64,000 bases of DNA from Earliella scabrosa (GCA_022605405.1 JABYQQ010000002.1:3162001-3226000), one strand, 5' to 3'; numbered from the stretch's first letter, positions 23,102 to 35,445 are shown. Notes: generated by a model from the letters alone, not told the origin. Translations and numbers: made by a program.

Positions 23102-25218
23102 ATGCCTCGAGCTAGGGACTATATTCCTCTGTCTGTCTGGCCTGATGGCGAGCCTGGAAGTCCATACAGGACGAAGACACAGGACCGGAGACGGAAGCTC
23201 GTACAGGGCCTGGTCGGGTTGTCAATACTGGCCAACATTTACTGGTTCTACGTGACGATGACGAGCTGGCCACCACCATTGGACTATTACCAAACACTGT
23301 GAGTCTTTCTTTTTACGCGCATGGAAGGGAGGTCATGGTCGTTGGATCAACGGGGCGGAAGGATGGACGTTGGGAGGGAACACCCGTTACAGGCCTTCCT
23401 GCTTGTCTGTTATCTGCCCTTGTCGACGTCTCCTGTGAGGGCCATTCAAATTGAGCAGGAGACACCCTAGACATGGACAGCTATGAGGCGGCTTAGCAAA
23501 GGCTCTCCCGGGCGCGGCCTTCTTTCCGAGCTGGACTGCTTGTCCAAGACTCAAGCTCGCAATAACTGGGAGCCAAGTGCCGTCACCCACAGGCGCAATG
23601 GTCAGTGTCGCGCTGCAGAGTCGGCTTATCTCGTTGCAGCGCCATTGGTCAATGCACCGTGGGTTTGGGACGGGCCACGCCCTCGACACGCTGGGAGAGA
23701 GGAAACGAAGGTCTACCATCCTGCCGTGGCCATCAGGGTGTTATAGGTTGTCATCATCAGAAAGATGCCCGTCCCGAAGATTGAGGGTGTGAGTAATGCT
23801 GCATTACTCCTAGCTTCAGTATTCCGTCGTCGACATATCCTGTCCCATGGCTAGAAATGGGGCAGGACATCTTGACCGGAATAGACGTAGCGCAACGCGC
23901 AGATCACACTCGTCCGGGCGAGCAATTAGGCCTTGATGCCTTGGGTTCGGAGTGAGGTGGTGGGAGATATGTCTATGTGCCCAAGCCATTCCGGAACTTA
24001 GGAGGATCAGAGTCTGAACCCTCCCGCACATTGCAACCTCCGTTCCCATAACGCTATTTCCGAATGCCTCCCTGAGCATGAGTATTCGCCTCCGTAGTCC
24101 TGCGCGTTCCTCGAGCGGAGGAGACCACGACGATCAAACCCAGCGCAGCACTGTGAGACTGAGAGAGCCTCATGTGAGAGCGAGACTCCTGTCTCTGGCT
24201 TCATTCAGGTCCCTGAACCACAACGCGCACTGGGACGCTCGCTCGACCTCCGCAACGACATGGGAATCTGCATACGTTCTCGGGCACCCTCTCATGTCAT
24301 ACATGGAATGGAAACTGACGCAGACATCGCCACGGCAGGAACACCCACCCTATCCTCGAGCCCCAAGCCCTGCCTCCGTTCAAGCCCGCAAACGCGCACG
24401 ACAACGCGATCGTTACAGGGCTCTACACGGACGCGTTCGCGACAGCCGTGGCCACGCTCGGCCACACGCTCAACGTCGCCAACTCGTCCGCCGCGCGCCT
24501 CCTCTTCTACCTTCCCGACAAAATTTCCAAGCGCGCGCTCTGCGTCGCGAGCGTGTCCGGCTGGGAGCCCGTGCCCATCGAGCGCATCGCGCCGCCATAC
24601 CGCGGCGTGCACCGGCACTTCCTCGACCAGTACTCCAAGCTCCACCTCTGGACGCTCGACCAGCGCGGGTACAAGAGCGTGGTCTACGTCGACGCCGACG
24701 CGCTCGTCCGGCGCAGCTTCGACGAGCTCTTCCGGCTGCCCTACACGTTCGCGGCCGTGCCCGACGTGTACGCGACCGCGCAGGGGTACGTGACGGCGTT
24801 CAACGCGGGCGTGATGTTCCTCCGGCCGGACACGGACCTGTTCCACGACATGGTCGCGAAGATCGCGACGGCGCGGTACCCGAGCGAGCAGGCCGAGCAG
24901 GCGTTCTTGAACGTGTACTTTGGCGCGGAGGCGCTGCGCCTGCCGTACGCGTACAACGCGAACCTGGCGATCAAGAAGCGCACGCCGCAGCTGTGGGGCG
25001 CGCTGCAGGACGAGATGCGCATCATGCACTTCACGATGGCGAAGCCGTTCCTCCAGGGCGACTACGCCGAGGTGCCGATCGAGCAGCTCGACCGGAACGC
25101 GGACAAGGTCGCGCGCAAGAAGGCGGCGTTCAAGGAGGAGATCGCGGAGTGGCTCGAGGCGTGGCACGAGACGAAGAGAAAGTACGGGTCCAAGATCGCG
25201 AGGTGCAGCGATGTATGA
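23102..25218 (+). CDS. glycosyltransferase family 8 (glycogenin-like), type II membrane protein
   Basis: Exon 23102-23298 encodes a short basic N-terminus plus one membrane span (LVGLSILANIYWFYVTM). Exon 24339-25218 encodes the GT8 catalytic domain. They join in phase 2 to 358 aa. Hallmarks are the nucleotide-sugar entry strand AIVTGLYTDAFATAVATLG, the DxD metal site in VVYVDADALV, the FNAGVMFLRP loop, and a later IMHFTMAKP loop with the conserved His. GT8 enzymes are retaining transferases using UDP-glucose, UDP-galactose or UDP-GlcNAc; the anchor suggests action in the Golgi lumen. The 1,040-nt intron is very long for this genome, so a missed exon or an insertion inside it is possible. The 24339-25218 exon alone is very secure. 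Confidence 0.78.
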
Positions 25219-25748
25219 CCGGCATGCTCGAGGCCTCCTCCCTGGCTCGCTTGGTAGACGATGACGACCCTTCTACGTATATGTACCTCCGTATACGTAC
25301 CTGCTCTAATGACCCTGCTTGACGATCACTCCCCCTTGTGTGCGAGAGTGATGAACGATAGTGTGGCGATTGTGGTACATACACGAGTGCAGTCGCCGTG
25401 CGTGCGCGGCCTACTACTACGAGTGTCCGTATCACCAGTCCGTGCGTGGCCCAAAGTTCTATGCACAGCAAGCGCCGTGGGCCTGGGCAGCGCTGCGCCC
25501 GTCTATGTTCAACGAGGACGGAAAGAATGCATGATGAAGGTATAATGTGGTCCTTGTCCAGAGAGAGGAGAAAAAGCATACTAGTGCACAGCGTATCGTG
25601 GGGTAACGATATAACTCAAGCATAAAACAGATAAGCTACTAGCCCGTCATTGTACGATAGATAGACATCGGCACGCGCCGTTCCAACCTACATCGCGCAG
25701 TCGTCGTGTGATCAATCAGTTCCTTCACCCCCGGCGTGTCGAGGCGCG
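25219..25748. other. intergenic between convergent genes
   Basis: Shared 3' region of the GT8 and CSC1-like genes. No gene is seen. Confidence 0.5.
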
Positions 25749-28700
25749 CTATGCTCGGTGCGCGCCCCGCCCCGCCATGTTCGGCTCGCCGCCACCGAGA
25801 CCCGGTGGTGGGGGCGCGGGGTGGCCCGCGTACGAGTCAGGCGACGACCGTTGCAAGCTCAGGCTGGGCTGACTTGGATACCGGCCGTGGGAGGGGTACT
25901 GCTGCTGCGGCGAGTACTGTTGTGGTGGATACTGCTGGGGCGCGTATTGCTCAGCCGGATATTGTGGTTGGGGGGTGTACGACCGGGGCGAAGGGGCTTG
26001 CCCAGCGTAGCCTTGTGATGGAGTGTACGCCCGAGGAGGTGCTTGTCCGTAGCCTTGGGCGGGGGTGTATGATCGAGGAGGCGTGATTTGTCCCTGGCTC
26101 ACGAATCCTTGCGACGGGCTATGTCGGTGGAGCGGGGCTTCCCGGTATGGCTCGGCAGGAGGATACGCAGCGGGAACCATGGGCGTGTGGATGTTCTCGC
26201 TGGGTGTGAGCGGGTAGCCGTAGCTTAGGTCGACGTTGCTCCGACTTGCGGCCAAGTTGGGATCAAAGTAGCCAGAACCCTATACACAACGCCCGTTAGT
26301 GATCGCCATACGCCTCTGAGAGGGACGAGACGCGGACCTGGTTGAGCAATGGCTGGTTGTCCGGGATGTCCAGTCTTGCCATCTCAATCTCCGGCTGGCC
26401 GGGACCGTGCGCCATGTATCGGTCGTACCCGAGCAGCTTCGTCGGCGCAGGGGATGTAGTACGGATAGGATCGCTGCCATAGACGCTCTTGGTTTCCTGG
26501 AGTATGTTGGAAGAAGCGACGGATCGTGTGTCCCAGTCGTCTCCTCGGTCGCGTCTGTACAGTGCCGGGTCGTACTCGAGATCGCTCTGTTCAGCAGCGT
26601 CGTCAGCACCGAAGCGCCACCAGGACAAAGCGTGAGAGATCGTACCTCTTGGATACCAGCGATCTTGATGCCGCCAGCGACGACATGCGCCTCCATCGAC
26701 TGCCCGCCCATGTCTCCGACCTTCGTCTGCACGTTCTTGATCTTGCCGTGGTACACCTGCGACAGCAGACCCGTCATGTTCGCGTGCACCATCGGCGTGA
26801 ACAGCTCCGAGTGGAGCGCAGGGTGGCCGAAACGCTTCTCGAGGCGGTTGCGCGCGTTGTCGTTGCGGCGGGAGTGCACCTGCGCCTCGCGCAGCTCGTC
26901 CGCGGTCGGGATGTAGTACCGGAATGACGGCTGGAAGTAATGGTGGATGTACGCCTTGAAGCCGACGATGAACAGGATCGGGGGGATCGTCGAGAGCCAG
27001 TAGAACGACTTGAATCCGTACTGCAGTCCGATGGCTATAGAGGCGCTGGGTTAGTATTCCGATAGGACTAAACGTCACGGATCGTTCTTACTGAGGATCA
27101 TGATGCACTGCATGAGGACGACACCCGCCAGGAGACGGTTGATAACGACGTTCCACATACGCTGCGACAAATATTGAGTCAATACGCAACAACGATGTCA
27201 AGTGCTTTACTCACCCCACCACTCTCCGTCTTCGACACGAAGACGAACATCAGCTGATACTTGTACACCCACGAGCTGAGCCAAAACACGACCGCACAAG
27301 CGACCGCCACAAGAGGCGCCAGGGGGGCGAAGAACAAGCCCACCGCAGCCATGAACAAGTTGTTCGAGCTGCAATAGAGGTCAACACAGACAATCACGGC
27401 AGATCAAGGCAGATGACACGCACTAGTAGATCGCGAACTGGAAGTCTGGCGGCTGGGTCCACTCGCGGATCTCACGAGGAGTGCGGCCGAATAGGCTGAT
27501 ATCACGGGTGGTCAGTAATGATCGCATAACGGCGTTGATGCGACGTACTGAGTCTTGAAGAAGATGACAATCAGGTTGAGCAGCTGCGCGAGGTCGAACA
27601 GTACGAGGAAGCCACGAAGCCTGTTGCACAGTGAGCTGGTGACCTGACAAGGTCGAGACGTGAACGTTGAACGTACGGGAAGTACGTGAGCCAGTAGGAC
27701 GATTGATCGATGTAGGTCTGGTTGATCGTCTCGGGGAGCTCTGTGGCAAAGCGTTCACTACTATGTCCTAGCGAACAGTACCTAAGACACTCACGGTCGA
27801 AGTTGCTAATAATCTCCTCGAAGCTCTTGTGCTTGCCAATCAGGCGGACAACCTGCTTCACCGAGTCTATGACGGCAGCGTGTCAGACAACCAGCCCGCC
27901 AGGAGAACAGACGCAAAAGCACTCACTGAAGATGACACCAATGAGCGTGAAGATGATCAACTGGGAGATGACCAAGAAGGCGAAGTACCGGGCGACGACA
28001 GCACGGTCCATACGGGAGTACGTGTACGCGCCCATGTACTTCGTCAGCTTGCGCATGATGATCGGCAACGCCCATCCGAAGAGTGCTGAAACAGTGGGAG
28101 GAAGCACACCAGACAGGAAGGTGAACGAGCTGGGAGAGCTCTCCGACCATGTCTCGAGGAACGGCACGAACGCGGTGAGCTGCAATATCTGTCAGTCATC
28201 TGCAAGGTCTCCAGGGGGTCCATAACCACGTACTGATGACAAGTTGGCAAGTAGCGAGATGATCAGCAGCGGAACGGTGTTGAAGGCGCAGACAGCGATG
28301 AGCCAAAGCCAGCCGATTGTCTGCTTGCGACGGATCTCGGACTGACTCCTGCCAATGTTCCTCCAGACCTGCATGGATTGTCAGCAAGCTATTCGCACGC
28401 GATGGACGAACTACACTCACGATATCCTTCGGGTTGGGAGCGAGGGTGATTGTGGTGCCCTTCGGATGCTTGTGCCTGAGCATGTTTGCGACAATGTGCG
28501 CGTAGGGGACAGCAGCCATCGAAGCAAAGCCGTAATTCTCGGGTTTGCGCAAGTCGATCTGGTTGCGGAACTCCTCCACCGCGCGCTCAGCACGTTGAAG
28601 CTTGTTGCTGGACAACGCTCGGACATGAGGAACAAAATTCGTCATGACGAGGTTAGATGACCTTACGTGTAGTAGTCAATCGCATCCTTCTTCTCGCCTC

Positions 28701-30229
28701 CCATCCCTAGGAATCCGCCAATGGTAATCGTCGGGCGCTTCTTGCCAATCTTGCCGCCCTTGAGGTACCTGACCAGTACCGCCTCGAGTTCCCGTACAGC
28801 GTCATTGTGGTACTCGATGAGGTCCGGGAGTCGGTCAACTTTGCGACCGATGTGAACGGAGGTGGTGGGGTATGGGACCTGCACCGACTCGAATACGGCC
28901 CGAAGGCCCTCGTCGGACTGGAGCTTCTTCGGCACCTCGGTGACCATGAGCGTGCGCGCGTAGAACGACTGGATGTACTCGGGGGAGCGGAACCACTCGC
29001 GCCGCAGCCGCACGACCTCGCGCCAGTGAACGTAGACGAAGGCAATGACAATGAACGTGATGAGATAGTCGACCACGACGTGAGCAATGAGCATGTCGTC
29101 GTGGACGTCCCGGATGGTGAGCATGGACAGGATGTCACGCGCTTCTGTTGGGACGTTCCGTATGTTGTAGATGACGTTGACGGGGATGAGGATTCCGCAT
29201 GTCACGAAGGCGATAGCGGTGAACAGCCAACGGCAGAGACGACCAAAGCGGAGGTAGATGACGGCGTCGAGCCCGATCTTCTCGACAAGCTCGGGCTCCT
29301 TCGTGTGGATTAGTGGCGATACCCATCCCAGGAAGGAATCTGAGGCGCGTGGAGGAACCTTGTCGCCGACATGGTATTTGACTTTGGGTTCGTAGACAAT
29401 CTAGTAGTGACGTCCGCGTCAGTTCAAGCCCCACACACCATAACTCGTAGACACAGTAGGACAAGCTCCGAGCGGAGAAGCGCACAACGACAGCGAGCTA
29501 ATTCAATATATGCGAGCGGACGAATGTGCTCGGCGATCAACATTTCTGGGGATTTCATGCGTAGGATCTTTCCATCTTGTGAGGGATAGATCGCGCAGCC
29601 ATTCATGAGGGAGCGCGGACGCGTTCATGTGCGCCTCTCATTCCGCTCTCACGAAGGCCGGACCCCATCCGCTCGTCCAACGGCGTCGCGCCCACTAGAG
29701 CTGACACGACTCCGGGGAACGCTAATGCATGCTAAGTCCAACTGGGTGCTGATGTTTGTCATCATCCACCTACCCGTGGACATGCACGGGGAGATGAGAC
29801 AACACCAGATATCATCCTATGAACCTTCACACGAGGAGACCGAGCCGCATACAGGCAGCACTTCATACGAGACGCTGCCCTACGCGGTTTCCACGAATCC
29901 GGGGGGTATCCACCTGCCCCATGGTCGCTTGCAGCCCGTTACTTGGTGTGGCCCCGACCGAATCGCGTGCGAAGGTGGGAACAGAGAGCGAAGGACTGGT
30001 GACGAGGGATACTACACACCTTGTTCCGTGGCCGAAGAACGTTGAACAGGATAATCGTTGCGAACTGCCCATCCCCGCGAATGGTCAACGACCGTCACGT
30101 CCGTCCATCCCGCTGCTGGGTACTTACCGACACAACAGCCATCAGTCCGACCTGGGAAGCCACTGCAGCGGGCGCCAGCGTCCGTTGGCTTGTGGTCTCA
30201 TTGATGAACTTGTCAAAACCGTTTGACAT
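25749..30229 (-). CDS. CSC1/OSCA-like (DUF221) mechano- or osmo-gated cation channel
   Basis: Fifteen exons (30229-30128, 30064-30020, 29400-28667, 28607-28421, 28368-28234, 28179-27927, 27866-27795, 27740-27677, 27620-27549, 27495-27424, 27368-27215, 27161-27092, 27034-26646, 26586-26338, 26279-25749) join to 1,042 aa. Order: RSN1-type N-terminal membrane segments, a cytosolic PHM7-like region with RTLMVTEVPKKLQSDEGL, then the multi-span channel domain (RYFAFLVISQLIIFTLIGVI, FLVLFDLAQLLNLIVIFF, FRTPREIREW-type loop as GRTPREIREW). The C-terminal 170 residues are Pro/Gln/Tyr-rich repeats (PRSYTPAQGYGQAP, QYPPQQYSPQQ). Family members are calcium-permeable stress-gated channels of plasma membrane or vacuole. 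Intron 2 (30019-29401) is 619 nt. The intron before the tail has a CTAAC branch point, and removing it skips a TAA that would otherwise end the protein. Confidence 0.85.
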
Positions 30230-30589
30230 GGTGAGGATGAGGGTGTGTAGGATGCGGGGTGCGGGTTGCGGGGTGTTAGGACGAAGCGATTGAGCCCGCT
30301 CGGAGGCTAGATAGAACCAGCTCTAGGAGATCAGGAGGAACGACAGACAGGAGAAAGGAGGCAACGAGGAGGGGGCGGAGAGGGAGGCGGGGTTGTGGAG
30401 GGAGGAGGCAAGGAGCCAGATCGTCGCTGGGCGTGTCGTAGACGATGTCACTCGAAGAGGAACAAAAGCGACGCAACTGGACTCAAAAGCCGCTCGGGCG
30501 CTTCTTTCGGGCGGTGTGCCGTATTCTGGCCGCAGGCCCGCAGCGGCCGCAATCCACCAATCCCCGGTCAGGCACACCCTGGAAAATGT
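30230..30589. other. promoter region of the CSC1-like gene
   Basis: Purine-rich on the plus strand between about 30325 and 30420, that is pyrimidine-rich upstream of the minus-strand gene. No ORF is supported. Confidence 0.4.
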
Positions 30590-30793
30590 ACTTACCGGGG
30601 TTATCAGGGCTTGTTACGTCCATAAGGAGATAATGTTTACTCTTATCCGTCAAATACAAGTTTAGGTATCTCACCAGTCCACCACCGTTGCCCATTGTGC
30701 TATCTACATTGTCCTCAAGCTTGGTTCTCAGTCTCTTGTAAAGATTCTGTACTTTGTATGACGACACGAGAGCTGGCTGCGGAAGTCGGTTAT
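30590..30793 (-). CDS. orphan exon of an unidentified gene
   Basis: Bracketed on the minus strand by an acceptor (TTCCGCAG) and a strong GTAAGT donor. It encodes about 68 residues with normal composition (YKVQNLYKRLRTKLED, YLNLYLTDKSKHYLLMDVTS). No partner exons or family were found on either side, so it may be a leftover of a rearranged gene. Confidence 0.3.
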
Positions 30794-30943
30794 CACCTTG
30801 AGCCCCAACCCCTTCAGTGACCAGTCTTCTGTCGGTTACACGGGCAGAACGCTCTCTTAAGGAGACCCTAAGAGTTATCCGCGCTAAGAATACGCTAAGG
30901 CCCTCTTACACGCCCAAGTGTGCACCGGGCGCCCTAGGTATTT

Positions 30944-31095
30944 GGTCGGAAGTTATCTGCCGGGGCGGCGCAGGGTATCGAACAGATATTTTGGAGCCGG
31001 CGCTTAGACCTCGCTCCAATATCGGTTTGCCCGATATCTGTTCGATGTCTGGGGCACAACGCTCCAGTATGGAAGCGCCGGTCGGAAGTTATCTG
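30944..31095. repeat. stem-loop unit bounded by 16-bp direct repeats
   Basis: GGTCGGAAGTTATCTG occurs at 30944-30959 and 31080-31095. Between them ATCGAACAGATAT (30977-30989) is perfectly inverted at 31034-31046, with an inner 7-bp inverted pair TTGGAGC/GCTCCAA (30991-30997, 31013-31019). It could be a small foldback or MITE-like element. Confidence 0.55.
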
Positions 31096-31539
31096 GCCAC
31101 CTAAAATTCCCAGATATCGGAACCGACCCGCGGCTCACCTGAGCGTGTAAGTGATCCTGAAACGGATACCCTTGAGAGCGTTTCAAGATTGAAAAATCTT
31201 AAGATGATTGTCAGACTTATCTCCGATACGCGACAACCCACGGTCAGGTGGAGGGCTTATCCGTATCCCAATGTGGGTCAATAATGAGAATCCGTCGCCA
31301 GGCCTGATGCAGTCACTAGTCCGTCTGTTACACATTCGTTACAAGACTAGGGTCGACGACGTGTATATATTGAAAGGCCGTATGGTGAATACATAGACTA
31401 TACAATACAGATACAACATGCATCGTGAGTCGTTAGAGACAGACTCACCGGAGAGAGAGATGCCTAGATACCGTTGCCCAATGAAGAGAATCTGGTATAC
31501 ACAAGATAAGCAACGCAGGTAAGCATACGAGGGCGACGT

Positions 31540-31725
31540 AAACACTCACGTTGAGAGGTGACACATGCGACCAACACGGGTGGTGACGCTGCCCAAAAGT
31601 AAAGGTTAACAACACTCATGAAATGCACAATTGCATATGTACTCACATAAGTATAGTTAAACACGATGAGTACGAGGGGTTGATCAATGACGGATAGATA
31701 GGCATTGAAGAGTAACACACCTGAA
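31540..31725 (-). pseudogene. exon-like remnants of a membrane protein
   Basis: Two short blocks on the minus strand, LFNAYLSVIDQPLVLIVFNY and SPPVLVACVTSQR, are separated by a GTGAGT...GGGCAG intron and followed by another GTGAGT. No start, end or family is resolved. The bases between this and the IMPACT gene (31726-32333) hold nothing else I can support. Confidence 0.25.
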
Positions 31726-32333
31726 GGACGAGCAGAAGAACCTGTGACGTGGCACGGTGCACCCCTCAATTCTGAAGCAGCGAGCCAGCAGCGACCGCAG
31801 GAAGACAAGGGAAAAGGGAGAGAACCTCCAGAACTCCCCTTCCGAACGAGAAGAAGCGTGCTGAAGGGAGGGACATGGATGAATGGAGCGGCAGATGCGT
31901 GGGCGCCGTGGGGGGCTGCGATGGAGAGAGGGGAAAAGAGACAAATCCAACAAGCGCCAGGTCTCAGGCTTAAATTCAACCGTGAGAAGACTGGCCAGAA
32001 GCCGCCCTTCGGCATGATGTCCTTGTGAGGCCTTTTCTGGACCGGATCGCTCACATCTCGCCTGCCGAAATTCGAACTTGAAATCCACTGAGATTGATTT
32101 GGGTGCGTCGTGAGGCTTATCGCCCCTAAAAGAATCTCATTTATCCGTTGAACTCCCCTTAAGAGGCCGATCTTAAGGGCTTCTGTGCCCATCACTTTAT
32201 GAGATTCACTCAAATTGCGTGTTGGGCGTGTACACAAGTTACTGCCTCCTCGACAGCCGACGGCATCTACCCGACGGCAAATCTGTACTTATCCTCTGTC
32301 GTCATCAAGAGAGTACCGTCTCAACCACTGACA

Positions 32334-33130
32334 ATGTCCAATCTCGATTCCTTCGTCAAGTCCTCGAGACCTCCTCCAAAACCGCTGGCAACGTCGCAAG
32401 AGATTCGCGACAGAGGTTCGACGTTCGTCGCGAACGTCTTCTCAGCGACGAGCCCGGAGGATGCCCGCAAAGCGATCAACCACCTCAAGCACGTCGCGCA
32501 CGGCAGCCGACCCGCCACACACGAGATCGCGGCATGGCGGTGCATGGTCGTGAAGGCGGGGAAGAGTGGCCTTGGTGGGCCCGACGACTTCGAGGTCGTC
32601 AGCGGCTCTGACGATGACGGCGAGAAGTACGCCAGTGGCAGGGTCCTCAAGGTCATGCAGGCGGAGAGCGTCATCGACGCTGTCGTCGTCGTCAGTCGTT
32701 GGTATGGAACACATCCGGTTCAAGTGGACCTAGAGCTTAGCGACTGACAACCATCTGTTCGTGCAGGTTTGGAGGGGAGATGCTTGGACCGGTGCGGTTC
32801 GAACACATCGAGATGTGCGCGCGCGAGGTCTGTCGCACCTTCCGCCTCAAGGACGACATGTCAACCTGCATCGCGACGCTCAGCTCGCTGGACGACATCC
32901 TTGCAGAACTCCGCGCCCAACTGGCCTCGCTCACGCCTCAAGGGTCTGAAGCTGCAGGGACGTCGAGTGCGTCTACGGCGACCACAGCGCCCAAGAAACC
33001 CGCACCATCGTATACCGCCCTGGAGGAATCGCTAGATGTTGTAAAAGTGAAGCGGCTTATCACCGCGCGAGAGAACTCTATCAAAAGTGTCAAGCTCGCG
33101 CTGAAGAAAGCACAATCCAAGAATGCCTGA
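32334..33130 (+). CDS. IMPACT/UPF0029 family protein (YIH1-like domain)
   Basis: Exons 32334-32701 and 32767-33130 join in phase 2 across a 65-nt intron to 243 aa. The UPF0029 signature VVVVSRWFGGEMLGPVRF spans the intron exactly, which fixes the junction; it is followed by FEHIEMCAREV. The N-terminal part (RDRGSTFVANVFSATSPEDA) matches the start of the IMPACT domain. YIH1/IMPACT restrains the Gcn2 kinase by binding Gcn1, through an N-terminal RWD domain. Here no RWD domain precedes the IMPACT domain, and the C-terminus is a Lys-rich helix (KSVKLALKKAQSKNA), so a Gcn1 link is not shown. An acidic insert (EVVSGSDDDGEK) sits mid-domain. Confidence 0.82.
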
Positions 33131-34635
33131 TGTAGTGAGTGTTGTCGAGATGCTCATCAAAACCCGCTGTAGCCATTTTGCTCAGACTTTGCTTGTCCCA
33201 CCCTCAGGACCTTTGGAATGACACCACGCTCGACGACAGGGCGTGGACTGACCAGCGCCGTCATATCAAAATCGATTGAATGGGCGCAGGTACCTCTAGC
33301 CTCAGGTCACGCAGGCGTCGAATTTGACCACCAGACGTGATCGAACACGACCCCTTTAGCGCGTGCGTGCAGTGCATCTTGATTTTGTCCACTCTTGCCT
33401 GACCACACATATGAACAGGCGTGCGCGAGACGGAAACTGTCGCGGGATCGCCGCGGACGATCGGCGCATCCATCCGTCGCACTGCTTTGCGCTCCTCGAG
33501 GTCTTGTGCGTCTACCTGACTCCCGATACCGGCTTTAAGGCCATTGTCACAGACAATCTGCACTGTGGACGCGAGGGTGATGATTTACTTACTGGTACAT
33601 AAACTAGCTCCTCGACAACCCCCCCTCTACGAGACCTTGGGACAATACTATGTCTTGTGCGCGCATATACGTCGCAATCACACCCTCCTCATTCGACGGC
33701 CGTGTATCGTATGCTCAATGTTCTCCAAGCCGTCTATCGCGGTAAGCAACCCCTTAGGACTCTAGAGGTTGTCTCGGCCGTCAGGAAGTCGCTCTTGCAA
33801 GCGTCGAAGAAATCCCCTACATACAGTGAGCACATACATGGCTTGGCCGAGCTGATCGAGCTTGGGACAGTAACGTCGCATTGCGCGCTCGGGAGGACTC
33901 CAGCAAGGGAGGGTGGCGAGGTCTGGCCCGTCGGACCCTGGCAAGCAGCGGGTGAGCGTCATGATCCAGAAGGCGTTACACGTGCTAACGTCCGGCTTCT
34001 GCATTGTGGGGCGCTGGTCAGCATTGAAAGCGATAGCAGACAGTCATCCGCATGGAGGTCTCAGCGCGGTGGGGCACCAGATCGACGCCATGCAATGTGC
34101 TACCGCCCTAGTCACATGCCACCTCTCCTGCTTGGTTCATGCCATCGTCTATCCAGGAGACAACGCGCCGGCTCGACGCTTGCGTACATGTCACACAGCG
34201 TCTGGTGGACGAGGCATCTCCTTATCTCCACTCTCCTTTGGGCTTCCCGATGACCTTTCACACTGGGGTATAGCAGGGACGCGTGGAGGTCGCCATATGC
34301 GTCCGGACATCATTCCGGCTCCCCAGCACGTCGGGCTTACGATTTGCGCGCAGGAGGGAATAGGTCGCCCTTGCTCGTCCGGAGGTACACCTTCCGTTGT
34401 GTACGCGCATGGGTCCTCGGCCCATGGCAGGGATACCGGCGTATCCGTTCAGCGTTTGCTGGTAGGTAGAATGGTAGTTCGCCCTCGTGTCTCTGTTCCT
34501 GATGGTTTGCCAGCCCCAGAGGATCCGCGACGGCGCTATTAGCACTCTCTAGAGCAGTATGCTACAAAACCCAAGCTCCGGACCACTGCACCTATCGGAA
34601 TCCCAATCCTCCCCCAACGTCTCCTGTCTACCTCG
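33131..34635. other. 1.5 kb with no assigned gene
   Basis: A plus-strand frame from about 33610 to 33900 has fair composition (HSTAVYRMLNVLQAVYRG, SAVRKSLLQASKKSPTYS) but no start, splice chain or domain that I can defend. Confidence 0.35.
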
Positions 34636-35113
34636 ATGGCCCGCTCTGCCTTTGCGCTGCTCGCTTTCCTGGCCGCTCATGCGTCTCTTGCGGCGTCAGT
34701 ACCTTCTCTGCCTAAACTCCGGGCGACATCCACGACTGACCCGTTCCAACAGCGCCGCACCCGCTGCCGGGGATCACTTCGTCTGCAAGCCCAGCGGCAT
34801 CCGCGCAGACGGCGTCCCAGAAACCTTCATCATCAACACCACCAGCGCGCCAGGCGTCCCCGACAATGCTGACCTCTACCTGGAGATCCACGACCCGAGC
34901 GCCGAAATCCTCAGCGGCGCGACGCTGGCTAGCGCGACTGTTCCGCACAACGCCGCCGGTGTGACCGTCAAGAACGCGATGGTGATCTACAACCCCGACT
35001 TGCAGACGGGGAAGACGTACACGCTGTCGTGTGGCGGGGCGTGGTGGGACTCGAAGGGCGATGCGCATTACTTGAAGGAAACGGCGTTGTCGTTCACGTA
35101 CATCGGAAAGTGA
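34636..35113 (+). CDS. small secreted protein of unknown function
   Basis: Exons 34636-34694 and 34753-35113 join in phase 2 to 139 aa. The first exon is almost exactly a signal peptide (MARSAFALLAFLAAHASLA). The intron of 58 nt has GTCAGT...CAG ends and a CTGAC branch point. The mature protein is about 120 aa, predicted beta-rich (DLYLEIHDPSAEILSGATL, GKTYTLSCGGAWWDSKGD), with two cysteines (one in FVCKPS, one in LSCGGAWW) that could form one disulphide. No domain family recognised. A cell-wall or effector-like role would be guesswork. Confidence 0.7.
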
Positions 35114-35445
35114 GGTGGTCGGGAGAGCTAAGGTTGAAGCTGGTGAGCACGTCGTCACCTGCTGATGTGGTTCTGAGAAGCTCACCTTCTCTCATGGGTT
35201 GAACCGGCTTCCTCAGTCCTTCCAGTCCACGCTAGTACTGGCGGTATTCCGAATCGGTACTTTTATGCGACATGAGCTAAGCCACATACTTCGCTAGTGT
35301 TCTTGTTGTGCCAGCAATCGCGCCAGTATGTGTCCCGTACCAAGCCCGGCGTCAATGTTGCTCGATTTGGAAGGCGACGTACGCTTTGCATCTTGAACCT
35401 GATCTGTGTCCTCCTTGAGCACACCCTCGCGTTCCGACTTCTGAC
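35114..35445. other. intergenic, promoter of DUF3445 copy B
   Basis: No gene is seen. No obvious TATA box, unlike copy A. Confidence 0.4.

Noticed and set aside
24078..25322. 414-codon Arg/Ala-rich plus-strand ORF
   Set aside because: Out-of-frame shadow of the G/C-rich GT8 exon; the GT8 frame carries the DxD and other motifs.
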